From Austropuccinia psidii (taxonomy: Eukaryota; Basidiomycota; Pucciniomycetes; Pucciniales; Sphaerophragmiaceae): a stretch of DNA of 64,000 nt. The stretch's first letter is position 1. Every line of letters begins with the position of its first letter. This document shows, piece by piece, positions 13,401 to 24,644 of this stretch. Made by a program: the position numbers and the translations under genes. The stretch is from contig JALGQZ010000011.1 of assembly GCA_023105745.1 (NCBI GenBank), positions 50,392,698-50,456,697 of the forward strand, read 5' to 3'. The notes beneath the pieces are model-generated. The model did not search any database, was not told the DNA's origin, and saw nothing but the letters and a program-made list of their open reading frames with translations.

Positions 13401-14095
13401 ATATAAGCTTCATGCCCTCTAACAGCACCTAGTGGCTCATTATCTGAAGCAAATGAATTATTATATGTGTATAACACAGCAATAAGCTCTTGCCTCATTG
13501 TGGATGATAATGTTGGATTAACCTGTGCTTCAAAAATTTGATTTGTCACAAATTCCTCCTTCTATGTACCTTTCTCTGAAGATATTATTGATATTTTCTT
13601 TGGCATATTGGAAAAAGAAAATTTTTGTCTTTTGTTTTCTCCAATTGTAAAATATCTATGTTCATGGTAATTGATGCCAATACAATAAATATTCAAGTAA
13701 TTGTTTCCAAGAATGATATGCTGAGATGTAAAATTGTCCTTTACTACTATCTCTGTCTTAATTCACACACTTCCTTCATGGTGTGGAAACACAAGATCAA
13801 TTTCAAATATGCCCAAAGGGTACATATTATTGCTGGTACTACTAAATTACACACATTATATTGGTAATAGATGGTTCTTCCATTAAGAGAGTATGATTTA
13901 AATGTAGTCTTTTGCTACAAAAGTGCAAAATTCTCCTGTTTCCAAATTGACTTTGGCTTCAACATCATCCATTTGAATTGATGTAATAAAAGATTTTCCA
14001 GAAGTGTGACCTTTTCCTCTATCAGGTTTAGTCTTAAACATTCTGGCCTCCTGGATATTATTCACGCTGTAGCAATCTTCACTATATTGTGGCAA
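10430..14095 (-). pseudogene. pol: Decayed pol (protease-RT-RNase H-integrase) of element 3
   Basis: Reading from 14,095 leftwards: a protease block with VNLETGEFCT, where the usual catalytic Asp-Thr-Gly is Glu-Thr-Gly. Next come the RT amino end (13,196-13,549, RPYPPVLRRPAYPAS and TTPVIISWYNDKSRM), the RT thumb (12,499-12,864, [20 protein letters not shown]) and RNase H (11,995-12,324, with [10 protein letters not shown] and [10 protein letters not shown]). Integrase follows (11,225-11,847, with HMDWVTELP, SNRDPKFTS where a catalytic Asp is Asn, and QTDGLAERTIQ), then its C-terminal part (10,764-10,994). Segments lie in different frames separated by stops and frameshifts. It once encoded the enzymes for reverse transcription and insertion; this copy cannot. 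Confidence 0.85.
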
Positions 14096-16130
14096 GTGAG
14101 TTTGGACTTCAGTGACTTCAAAAAAAGCTGTGATGTTTTCAATAGGATAGTCCTCAGCTGGTGTGTTTCCAGAGATTGCAGAATCTTGGTCAGATCCTTC
14201 TTTCTATTAAGCACACTGAAGCTCTTTAATGACTTGAGCTTCATTGATTATATTATTTTGGTACAAGTGTTTGCTAAATGTGAGGTGATCCAAGATTTAT
14301 TACAATCTAAGACAGGTATTTCAGGTCTTCTTTCCTCTCTAGAAGTATTTTGGACTACTTTGGACTCCATAGGGTTTCCAGTCCAGGTTTTACAAATTCT
14401 TGTCCTAGTAATGATATCTTCCATTGCATTAATATAGTCCTCTGATTAAAAAGCTTCTACACATCTGCACTTGATAGAATTTTCTAGTTCTCCTCCACAT
14501 TTTCTTAATACTTTCATATTGATAATTGAGTTGGAAATATCTGGGTGTAAAGCAGATAATCAGTCTTTCTGTTTGAGGAAACAAGTAAGAGTTTTCTCTT
14601 TTTCTAAGCTAAAAATGTCATTTTTGAAAGAATTTTCCATTTTAAATATCCAAGAATTGTTTGCCCATTTGGTGATCATTTCAGATTTCCACCAAAGACA
14701 ATCATCTTTACCATGTTATTTTCTCATCTTGTATTACCATTTCCTTGCTGTTCTGGCATACAAGGAGTGTAATTTCCCCACTATCATTTAATCAGGTATA
14801 TGAAAATATTACTGCAACATATGAATTGTTCTCATTAAATCAATATTTTTATATTCACCTTCACTAGAGAATGTTGGCCATTATTCTAGTTTAGGGATAT
14901 CTCTTCCAGAGATTACATTTTCTACTAGAAAAGGGGTTAAACTTTTTTTCACAGAAAGGTTTTCTTCAGTAAAAGGTGTAGAATGTCTGGAAAAATGTGA
15001 ACTTGTTTCCCATTTGAAACAATCTCATTCTTTAATTTCTGCCTTTCACTGTCACTCCTTGGAAAATGTGTGGCAAAAAGATTGGTATTATCAACTATTT
15101 ATAAAACATGATTTTTCAGGATTGTAAGTTGGTCATTAATGTGACTAATGGAAAGATCCTCCACTTCATCCTTTTGTACTTGGAATTCCTTCTCAATTAT
15201 GTCACCTGTATTGGACACTGACTCAAGTCTGAAATTTGTCACTTTACACCATTCAGTGAAATTTCTGTCATTGTTTTTTAAGTAATTGAGATTTGATGTA
15301 AATTTCTTTAACTCTGCTTCAATTTGATTAAACTTTACCTCCATAATAGACTTATTATATCCAATTTCATTTATTATTTTTGTGAAAAAGTCTTGTTTGT
15401 GCTTTCCTTTTCCTTGGATGTGAACTCCATAAGAGTTATAGCCATATTGAGCATACATTCCATGACTGAAGGCCCCAATTTGGGAATCCTGTACCCTTAT
15501 GGGTAAGGTCTGTGCCAATTGGCCTTGCCCTAATTGTTCCTGGGACCTCTCTGATTATTCTGAGGTCCTTTGGGCTGTTCTGGAGCTGGTTTGGAGCTTG
15601 TTGATTCTACTGGCCTTTCTTGCTCCAAAGCTGGGGTCATTTTGAACTCTTTTTCTGGTCTATGGATAAAAGACTTTGGCTCTTAAGCCAATAATTTATC
15701 TTTTTGACCTTGTCCTTGCAAGACACAGGACTCCATCCTCCTAAGAGCTCTATGGTATTCTACTGACCCAGAAAGCTCTTGATGTGTAAGTAGGAGTTCA
15801 TGGCCCCCTTCCAAAGGCTTGTAAAGATTTCCCACTTCCCTTCCTTGGCTTCTCTGTACCAGGTTTTATACTGGGACTGATATTTTTATGGCTTCCACTT
15901 GGAAGTGGTTCAACCCTTAAGCCATTACCTTGAATCAGCTCAGGTTAAGAGTTAATATCAAAGGTTTTTGGTAAAGACCTTGGGGAATGGTGGGAAGCTC
16001 TGGAATTGTCCAAATGTGCCTTTCTTTCAGAAGGCCTGCCAGAGCTGGTCTTGGTATTGCCTCTTCCTTTTTCAGATCCACTTTGTTGGACTGAATAGTT
16101 GCTTCCATTTCTGGTATGAACCATTTTCAC
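14096..16130 (-). pseudogene. gag: Decayed gag of element 3
   Basis: The amino end lies at 15,945-16,130 (MVHTRNGSNYSVQQSGSEKG, Ser/Arg/Gly-rich). A central helical part lies at 15,099-15,518 (AQTLPIRVQDSQIGAFSHGM, then a charged coiled-coil-like region). Fragments run down to about 14,100, where the protease block begins. Gag forms the intracellular particle that packages element RNA. The frame is broken repeatedly and no intact zinc knuckle could be read. + strand open frames over this region (14,006-14,437 and 14,471-14,791) are shadows. Confidence 0.7.
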
Positions 16131-16780
16131 ATCAATTCAAGAGAAAATAGAGAAAAAAATACAAAGAACACACACCTCTTGGTAGCTGTGTGGATATCTC
16201 TTCTTTAAATAAAGTGCCTCTTTCAGAAATTTTCACTCCAATACTTTCTTCAGATTATGGACTGTTAATGTATCTCCTACCAAGCTTATTAACAGCTGAA
16301 ATGTACCTGATTGAAGACACCAGAGAAAACGTTTACAAAAGAAAATAATTCTTTATAATCTCAAATTTTTTTATAAGGTTATTATTTTTTATATATTAAA
16401 GAAACTACCCTTTTAAAAGCAAAAAATAGTTAAAATTTAAGATTTTGAACCAAAGTTCAATTCAGAGTAACTCAAAGAAGAATTTTATAAGTTTTTGGAT
16501 GTATAAAAGCTATGTGTAAAGAAATATGAAATTCATTTAAATTACTCAATAAGAAAAATATTCATAAGAAAATTTTGAAAATTAAAATGATCTTAACTTT
16601 TGAATTGAAAGAAAAAATTATTATAATTAATATATTAATTGAGGGTACAAGGCTCAGGAAACACTGCCAGGCCCCCAAATGTAAGATTTGTGTAGGTATT
16701 GCAGTTTTTGGAAAAGAAAAATTAAGTCTAGTTAATGATTAAAGCCAAACTTCTGGTTAAAACACGGCCACAACCCCAAA
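16131..16780 (-). other. 5' leader of element 3 with duplicated LTR/PBS-like junction
   Basis: Non-coding leader between gag and the 5' LTR. At 16,763-16,778 the + strand CACGGCCACAACCCCA is the complement of a TGG-starting primer-binding site two bases from the LTR. A second, similar junction lies about 100 bp further in: CACTGCCAGGCCCCCA at 16,662-16,677, then TGTAAGATTTGTG at 16,680, which resembles the LTR start TGTAAGATGTGTC. It looks like a partial duplication or the stump of an older LTR. The primer tRNA was not identified. Confidence 0.6.
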
Positions 16781-18709
16781 TGTAAGATGTGTCTATGAAG
16801 CTGTTAATAATATCACTATGAATTTTCTTATGAAATATAATAAATAAATTTATTATAGCCACAATTAAATAATTAATTACTCAATTATTTCTTTTACTTG
16901 TTATAAACTACAAGTGATTATAGCAGTGAGCAGTAATTGTCTACAATAATCAATTACAAGAAGTATTTAATAACAAAGCTTCTTTATTAAAATGATAAAA
17001 ATATTTTAATATATAATTATCTTTAGCCAGAATAATTATAAAGATAATTATTTCAGAAAAATATTACTAGAGAAAAACTTTAACAATTGAAGAAAAAAAC
17101 TCACTAATACTCACATAATACCTTGTAAAGAATTGGAAAAGTGATTTTGATGGATTAATTGGGAATCTGAAGGATCAAAATGGTATTATAGCAGTAATAC
17201 AACAATATTATAGTTAAATACAATTTTAAATATTATATTTTTATAATTTAAACTCTTTCTGATTGATTCTGAAAGAATTGAAACACTCAAGTAAAAATTT
17301 AAATAATACTTACTTGTTGGCACTAAATATATAATTGGATAATAAGATGATTTGGAAAAAACAGCAATAGGAGGCCTATTTTAAGTCAATAAAATTTCAC
17401 AGAGGTGTTTCATGAAGCAAACTGAAAAACCATTTAGTGAGAAACCAATTATCCTCTTTGGACTATTGATTGAATCATCTGTTGTCACATAAGATTATCA
17501 TAATTACTTAATTAAGTCTTTTACATTACTACCAACCCATTTATTGTTAAGAATAAAATGAGTAAGAACTCTAAATATTCTTTTATTTCAAAAAAATAAA
17601 ATCACTTCCTCAAAGGTGTCAGAGTTATTGTAAATTTACTCACAGGTTGTATTTTCTGTGAATTTTTGAAGATTCATTGTTTCATGTGGAATCATCAAAA
17701 ATGAACTGTAAGTAAAAATTTCAATTTTAATTATGCAGTATTAATTATTTGAAGTTTTGACACAGATAATGATATTCTAAATTTTTCCCAAAATTTTCAG
17801 AAGGATTAATTAAGAATTGTATTTTTAATGAATTTTTGAATTTTTTACCTTATTTCTACATAGAATTGCAAATAGCACAGTATAGCTGGTTTCCATGAGG
17901 TAAATGAATGGATACTTGTACAAAAGGGGTCTTAATTACTGTTTTAAGTTTTATCCATGGAATTTAATCAATAATTGACATGGTTACAGGAATCAGAGTT
18001 GCTCTTTACCTCCTTGTCACATCAAAATAGCAGCTTATTTGCAATTTTCTTATGATTTAATGGGACTTTAACTTGGTAACAAAGTTCCCAAAAGGCTTTA
18101 ATATACTAATTAGGAAATGATAAGCCATGGCTTTAAGATTTAGAGATATCCATGCCTCTGAGGTCACAGAAGTTGGGTACCCTGGATCTCTTTGATGTTT
18201 TTTGTCCCCCTTAGCTATTTTTACATCAAAAATAGTAATTCAAACTTCAAGACTGATATCCACTATGGGTTTAACACAGCTGAATATAGGAATACTGTAT
18301 TTTTGATTCCCAAAAGCATACATAACACTAATCTTAGTGTATATGGAATATAGGATTTCTCACATTCCCATTATTTCGGCATGAAATTGAGAAAAACAAA
18401 CATTTTAACAATTCTTGTATGTGGTATTCATGATATGGTCTTGAATTATTTTCCATGTTGCAACCTCATAGAGTTGATTTAAGCTTATTGACTCTATTGA
18501 GCTTCCCTAGGTGAGTCCTTCTGTAGAATCCAAATCTTGACTTAAATCCATGGATTTACTTACTTACAAAAAAGCTATTTGTCTTTTGTTAAGTTAAAAG
18601 TGATGAATTTTGGATATATGCATGAATTATGGATCATGCATAGTTTCAAAGTTAACTCTATGTTTATTGTGGCTTATTTGGGCATGTAAGATATACCTCA
18701 ACGCTCACA
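16781..18709 (-). repeat. 5' LTR of element 3
   Basis: Collinear with 8411-10,323. It starts TGTAAGATGTGTCTATGAAG and ends CCTCAACGCTCACA in + orientation. Contains no gene. Confidence 0.85.
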
Positions 18710-20307
18710 GAAATAGAGGAAGATAACTATATATAGATATATACATATATGGGAGATATACAAATGTAAAAAATTATATTAATCTATAGAGGAAGTAGTA
18801 GCTCTAGGAATCAGCTTCTGAAATATATGTTCCAAACCGAAACCTCTCACCAAAATGGGACAGAACTGGATAAATTGACTTAAATGATCAAACTAAAGTA
18901 AATAATAATGTTGGATGTATTTCATTATAAACTCAAACTTTCTTATTTCTCAAGAAATAAAAGAGTTCATCAATTTATTTTTTCAATAATTGAAATCCTG
19001 TGTAATATCCTAACAAATTGAATGGTATAAAATAAGTTTTTTTACCAAGTTTCTTTCTCATATTTTCTCCATAAATATTTTAAGAAAGCTTCTGAAATTA
19101 TACTAAATATTCTCAACTCAGTAAAATTTAAAGAATAGTAAGCTTGGAAACATAAGATATCTATAAGGTGTAGTTGATTGAAGTATACATGAATTTTACT
19201 CAATTATTTCCAAAATAAAATGCAAGACAGAATCTGGTTTTGTGTTTTAGTATTCATTTTGAGTAAGGGGCTAAGATATTTATTAAGCCAATCTTTCTTA
19301 AGATGGCGTTAACAGTAAGAAGCTGAAAATTCTTTTGAATTAGCATTGAATTGATGAAAATACCACTTCAAATCCATGTCCAAACAGCTTTAAAAAATTT
19401 TCACAGTCACCTCTGAAGTATTTGGATTCAATCAATTTTACCATATTTTTTTTGTGAATGGTAACATATTAAAATAGTCCTGCAGGGAAAAATCTATTTT
19501 CCTACCCTACATTGAACACACATCCAGGTCATGAATGATGAGTTTTTCAATGACATTATGACCAAATTTGCACAAATACGGCTTTCTAAAAATCATAGAA
19601 GTTCTTTCAAGCCTTGATAAAATGAAATATTATTTTTAATTGAAACTTAACTGGATCAGGAAATGATCATACTTAAATAAGCTTTTTGGAATATTTTTTT
19701 GATTCAAACCTATGAGAAGAGTATTCAGATAAATCTCAGGAATTTAATTTCTTGGTCCTAATTTTAGAATATCTAACAAAGTATTGATACTTCAATTTGA
19801 GATTTTCCATAGTTTATTAAATTAATGGATTTTCTATCATTTATTCACAGATATTTTCCTCTTAAATTCAACATTTTCCCTCCTGATTGTTAAAGAGGGA
19901 AGCATATATCAAAAAAACGAGAAAAATTGCCCTTAAAAGTATTTCATTGAGAAAATTCAACTAAAAGAATAAAATTTCCTCAAAAAATAAATGATAAAAA
20001 AATTATAAAAACTGAGTTGTAGCTTTTCTATTATTGTAATTAAATTTTGAGAAATATTTATTCTGATATAAAAAATGTGTTTTATTGATTTTATTTCACT
20101 TTTTTTAACTTTATTATCATTTACTTTATGGATATTATATTCATTCCTGGTATTAAAATTTGTTTTTTATATTTCGATGTCAAAATTTCTGAGATTTGTT
20201 TTCCTATTTTTGAGTTATTTACTTTTTTTGATTTTGGAATTGGTGTGAGTTTATAGTTTTTTATCTTTATATTCAAGGCTATAGTAGTAAACCATATAAC
20301 ACCTAAT
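18710..20307. other. AT-rich stretch, nothing recognised
   Basis: About 1.6 kb between element 3 and the Harbinger transposon. No open frame above background, no repeats shared with other parts of the window that I could see, and no RNA gene noticed. Confidence 0.5.
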
Positions 20308-20310
20308 AAT

Positions 20311-20336
20311 AGGGGGTGTCAAAGTTACCAAATCCC
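20311..20336 (+). repeat. Left terminal inverted repeat of the Harbinger element
   Basis: Begins AGGGGGTGTCAAAGT and continues through ACCAAATCCC. It matches the reverse complement of 26,111-26,136 except for T/C at position 16. Confidence 0.9.
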
Positions 20337-20500
20337 ACACTCAAAATCCCGCGTTTTTTTTTGCCAAAATCCCACATTAATTTTTTGGGATTTCAGAAAT
20401 CCCACACCTAAAGAGGTGAGGTATTTTGAGGTACAAAAACCCAGGTTTTTTGGTACCAAATCCCGTGTTTAAATACCAAAATCCCACCTTTAGCTTCCCA
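20337..20500 (+). repeat. Left subterminal AAATCCC array
   Basis: At least eight AAATCCC or AAATCCCAC/GT-type motifs in both orientations within about 160 bp just inside the left end, mirrored by a GGGATTT cluster at the right end. Subterminal repeats of this kind are usually binding sites for the transposase or its Myb/SANT partner in Harbinger elements, so this is a likely cis element for transposition (inference). Confidence 0.75.
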
Positions 20501-20651
20501 TAAAGGCACATTTTTCAAACACACAACTCAGTAAGGGCATGTTAAATTGCATAAAAATTTCCTTCTCTTGCATAAAATCTAAATACACTCATCATTTATT
20601 AAGTTATTTGATTTCAAATTTCATTTACTACCAGCCGTTTCTTTATTTACC

Positions 20652-21898
20652 ATGCCCAAGGCATCGCAAAGGCTACCTTTACTTCAGACCTTGAACTCAC
20701 TTCAGTTCATCGATGCTCTCAACTCTGATAGTGATTCTGATATCCAGGAAGATATAATCTTGTTAGATATGATAACCTCACAAAGATACATCAATCCTCG
20801 TAGAAGATATCCATCTCATTACATGTATACAATGAATGATTTACAGACATTCTCATCTGAAAAGTTTCGACAGCTATGTAGGACAACACATGAATCATTT
20901 GAAAAATTGGTTGCACAAATTCAAGCTGATAAAATCTTTCAAAACTCATCACAAAACAAACAACGCAATCCTGCCATCCAATTGGCTGTGGCATTATCAA
21001 GGCTAGGATCAAATGGAAATGGGGCCGCTTTGGGAAAGATTGGAATGTTGTTTGGAATTAGACAGGGGGCTATTGTGTTGTACACTCAAAGAGTCATTCA
21101 GATATTAATGAAGTTGAAGCGCAAAGTAATTGTGTGGCCAACAATAGAACAACGCAGAGAAATGTCTCAAGTAATGCAAGCAGAAGGCTTCCCTGGGTGC
21201 ATTGGGTTTATTGATGGGAGTCTCATACCATTATCACAACGTCCTCCCAATGATGGTGAAGCGTATTTTGATCGCAAAAAAAGGTAAGCTGTTGAATCTT
21301 TATTCTTTATTTCAATCTTACTGATGGTTTACATATAAGGTATTCTATGTCAATACAACTGGTTTGCGATATCAACAAGCAGTTCACTGCTCTGCATGTT
21401 GGTTGTACTGGGTCACTTCATGATTCGAATGTCTATCAACATATGAAAATAGCACAAACACCTCAAGAGTTTTATGAAAAGGATCAGTACTTACTTGCAG
21501 ATTTGGCATATGCAAGCTCTCCTTGGGTTGTTCCAGCATATAAGGGAGTTGTAGCACATAATGAAGACAACCGTTCATTCAATTACTGTCTAGCAAAATC
21601 AAGGGTCAGAATCGAGCATGCAATTGGCATTTTGAAGGGGAGGTGGTTTTCTCTAAGGGAAATGAGAAATCAAATGAGGTATAATCATGAAATTGAATAT
21701 TTTGTTAGTTGGGTTGTGTCTTGCACGATTTTACATAATATGTTAGCTCAAATTGGTGATGAGTGGTTTGATTTATATGAAGATGATGATCCACCACAAG
21801 TGGAAAATCAGGCCAACAATGACATTGGGGAAGATGTGCTAAATATGCGTGAGAAAATTAAACCAATCACTTTGGCATGGAAAAATAGTCAATTGTAA
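20652..21898 (+). CDS. PIF/Harbinger DDE transposase (HARBI1-like), two exons
   Basis: Exon 20,652-21,283, intron 21,284-21,339 (56 bp, GTAAGC...ATAAG), exon 21,340-21,898; 396 residues. The splice joins AG|G and keeps the frame, restoring the nuclease domain. Residues 1-60 are an acidic N-terminus. About 105-160 form a helical DNA-binding-like region (AVALSRLGSNGNGAALGKIG). The DDE catalytic triad is D188 (GFIDGS), D239 (GSLHDSNVY) and E303 (SRVRIEHAIGILKGRW), the classic DDE_4/HARBI1 pattern. The protein would cut the element out and reinsert it in the nucleus, with a SANT-like partner needed for nuclear entry and end binding in related systems. The start is the first ATG after the AT-rich subterminal region. 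It lies tail-to-tail with the oxygenase gene, 87 bp apart. Length is typical and no defect is visible. Confidence 0.93.
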
Positions 21899-21985
21899 AT
21901 TTCTTCAGGACCAATGTTTTATGTACTTAATTTAATGGCATACAACGGAGTGGAGATGTTATTCATAAAATAAAAGTATTTACAA

Positions 21986-23328
21986 TTAACATTTTTTACT
22001 TCTTTTTTGATCCTGCATATTTCGTTCAAAGTACCCATTGACTCTTGAATTTATTTCGGTGGGTGTCATTTTCAAGAATTTGTCACCTACATTAAATAAT
22101 TTATGGTTTATTTGAAAAGAACATCCAAAATGAGTAATTGTGTCATGATTGATAATTTCTGGAGGTGGTTTTGTTGTATGATGAACCATTGTTGATGTCT
22201 TCCAAAGTATTTCCATGATGCCAGGTTTTTTTGAAAAATCGATCTCCATTTTTAATTCAGGGAAGTGTAAGCCATGTCCAGAGGGGGTGAAGATAGTAGG
22301 AAGTGGAAGGAAATCTTTTTTTGATACAAAAGAAAAAATACCATAAGTCCAGGCATTGAGATCGTTTAAATCTTTGTGTGGCTTATTGAAAAATCCATCT
22401 TGGGTGACAATGACATTGGTAAACGATTTGAATCCTTCCTTGGGATTGGCAGAAGTCCATTTGAGTTGACTGAAGTTGGGTAATTGGGCTGCTTCCATTA
22501 ATGATTGATTTTCATTTGCTGCTAATTTTGAAAAATGGGAGATTCTTGAGGTAATGAATTCGTCATATTCATGAAGCTTGATCCATTGATTGTTATCTGT
22601 TTCAATTTGATGAGGAGTTAAACCAGGTTTTCTGGAGTAAACACCTAATAATTTTGTAATCAGTCAGTAATTATTAAGGGAATATGACAAAAAGATCACA
22701 CACCTGCAGATTTTCCAGCATCAGAACCAGATCGAAACCCAATACCTTTCATAATGCCACCTTCGAGTTGCTTATTGGTTTTAATTTCTTGTCGATTTTG
22801 AGATAAGGACATTAATGTCATGACGATTTTTTGCAGCATTTGAGAGTGGCCAGAATAATTATCAAATGGGGTTATTTCATATATGATGACAGGCAAAAAC
22901 GGCTTGGATGTTTTATTAATGAGGATATAAGGATGGGGGAGTGATGGAAGTTTTAACCATGAGGCATTTGAAGATTTCTTGTCAATCGAAATTGTGGAAA
23001 AGTTTTTAAATTCTTTTTTGGAATGGCCAAGGTGAGACATTATTTCTTTTGAATCATGGATGTGTTGTCTTTGGCTTCGGGTGAGCTTTCTTTTATTATT
23101 TAATTTGGTATTATTATCCTCATGATGTTCTATATTTGGTTTAGTCCTAACCATGACATCAAGAGGAGTAATATGAGCTTCATCATCTTCCAAATCATTC
23201 TGATGATGTGCTGAGTCTGGTTTAGTCCTAACCATGACATCATCAAACTGATTGGAAGAATGAGAAGGAGGAGGAGATTTTTTTTTGAATTTTAAGGATG
23301 ATGGAAGGGATGGGAAATGAAATGACAT
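21986..23328 (-). CDS. TET/JBP-like 2OG-Fe(II) dioxygenase carried by a Harbinger element
   Basis: Exons 22,704-23,328 and 21,986-22,644 with a 59-bp GT-AG intron (22,645-22,703); 427 residues. Residues 1-110 are basic, low complexity, with a duplicated DVMVRTKP motif and a KRKLTRSQRQH nuclear-signal-like stretch. The C-terminal half carries FFNKPHKD with H298 and D300 as the HxD iron ligands. A GIMEILWKTSTMVHHTT block supplies the likely distal His (363/364). A terminal THFGCSFQI strand has His380 where TET/JBP proteins usually have the 2-oxoglutarate-binding Arg. This matches the rust 'Tet-like 2OG-Fe(II) oxygenase' family as I know it. TET/JBP enzymes oxidise 5-methylcytosine or thymine in DNA. 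Here it could demethylate element DNA to relieve silencing (inference). The His in place of Arg leaves catalysis uncertain. The ATG at 23,328 is the first in frame; the six-copy minisatellite lies just upstream. Confidence 0.72.
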
Positions 23329-23410
23329 TGCAAAAGAAACCCTTATAAATAATCCACCCCTACATGAACAAATAAAACAAAAATTAAAACAAAAAAGAAA
23401 AAAAAAGTTT

Positions 23411-23756
23411 AGTAAAGATCATAATCCAAAAAAAAAAGTCGGAAATGGATAATGATGAGTGATGGTTAGTAAAGATCATAATCCAAAAAAAAAAAAGTCG
23501 GAAATGGATAATGATGAGTGATGGTTAGTAAAGATCATAATCCAAAAAAAAAAAGTCGGAAATGGATAATGATGAGTGATGGTTAGTAAAGATCATAATC
23601 CAAAAAAAAAAAAGTCGGAAATGGATAATGATGAGTGATGGTTAGTAAAGATCATAATCCAAAAAAAAAAAAGTCGGAAATGGATAATGATGAGTGATGG
23701 TTAGTAAAGATCATAATCCAAAAAAAAAAAAGTCGGAAATGGATAATGATGAGTGA
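23411..23756. repeat. 58-59 bp minisatellite, six copies
   Basis: The unit begins AGTAAAGATCATAATCC, then an A-run of 10-12, then AGTCGGAAATGGATAATGA and TGAGTGATGGTT. Copies start near 23,411, 23,468, 23,527, 23,585, 23,644 and 23,703 and are nearly identical apart from A-run length. It lies 80 bp upstream of the oxygenase start codon, so it may be in the promoter. The near-identity implies recent expansion or homogenisation. Confidence 0.95.
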
Positions 23757-24640
23757 TGTATGATGATGATTATAAAAAAAGAAAGAAATAATGATGGGTG
23801 GGTGAGTTGTGGATGATGATGGTGATGGGAGGTGCAAAAAAATGATTAAAATATTTTAAAAGACCAAAAGGACATTACCTACAGAAAAATTTAAAAAAAA
23901 TTAGCAAAAAAGGATTGTGATTGAACAAAAAGAAGAGAAATTAACTTACCTGAATTTTGAAAAAAGTGAGTTTTTTTTTAAGAGGGAAGGGTGAAAAATA
24001 AAAATAGAATAAAAATAATTGAGAATTGACAAATCAAATTTAAAAAATTTGGTGATTTTTTTTAAGAGGGAGGAGTGAAAAGCAAAAATGAAAATTAAAA
24101 TTTGAAATTCAAAAAAAAAAAATTTAAAAAAAGTTTTTTTTTTTTTTAATTGGGAGGGGTGAACAGTAAAAAAAAAAAAATTTAATGAAATTAAAGGAAA
24201 AAATCAACTTTAAAAAGCAAATTAAAAATTAAGAATTAAAAATCAAAAATCAACTGAACAAGGGACTTTGCCCATTTAAAAGTTGAAACCCTTCAAAATA
24301 AAAAATAACCATTAAATTTAAAAAAATATATAGAAAAAGATGAAAAAATTTCCTAACAAACCATAAAATGACATTTTCATAAAAAAGGAAACAAACTGTC
24401 ATCGAATTTGATTTTTGAACAGACTTCATATAAATGCTCAATGCAAAACTTGCTCAAATTTGCAAATCTGCCGCAAATTGCAAATAAATGTCATATGCAC
24501 TTGGAATGGCAAGTTGGTGCATCAATTATGCATAAAAATTGAAATTTCCCTTTGGTAATAAAGTGGAGTTAGATTTCATGACATAAGATCAATAATTAAA
24601 CAAGCACCATATATAAATTGATCACATTACACATATGTAA
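23757..24640. other. AT-rich spacer inside the Harbinger element
   Basis: About 880 bp between the oxygenase promoter side and the 3' end of the SANT-like gene. It holds several imperfect repeats of a 'ttttttaagagggagg(a/g)gtgaa' phrase (near 23,975, 24,060 and 24,148) but no open frame that looks real. Confidence 0.6.
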
Positions 24641-24644
24641 TAAG

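Larger units (their letters stand above)
8411..18709 (-). mobile_element. Element 3: full-length decayed Ty3/gypsy LTR retrotransposon
   Basis: Two directly repeated LTRs (8411-10,323 and 16,781-18,709, both about 1.9 kb) flank a - strand gag-pol region in the order gag, protease, reverse transcriptase, RNase H, integrase, which defines Ty3/gypsy (Metaviridae-type) elements. A purine-rich tract precedes the 3' LTR and a TGG-starting primer-binding site follows the 5' LTR. Coding frames are fragmented by many stops and frameshifts and the LTRs are clearly diverged, so this is an old, dead copy. The flanking pentamers (AAAAG before 8411, GAAAT after 18,709) do not match, so a target duplication can no longer be seen or the ends are off by a few bases. 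Confidence 0.85.

Noticed and set aside
14006..14791. + strand open frames of 143 and 106 codons
   Set aside because: They are antisense to the decayed gag region of element 3 and have low-complexity hydrophobic composition with no family resemblance.
20308..20312. TAA or TTA as the Harbinger target duplication
   Set aside because: With TAA the two ends would be out of register by two bases. AAT fits both flanks exactly with the terminal repeats starting at AGGGGG.
23411..23756. Regular repeats resembling a CRISPR array
   Set aside because: Repeats abut directly with no spacers and lie in a eukaryotic transposon; it is a minisatellite.
24250..24441. 63-codon - strand frame in the Harbinger spacer
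   Set aside because: AT-rich, hydrophobic by composition, no splice partners or family resemblance.
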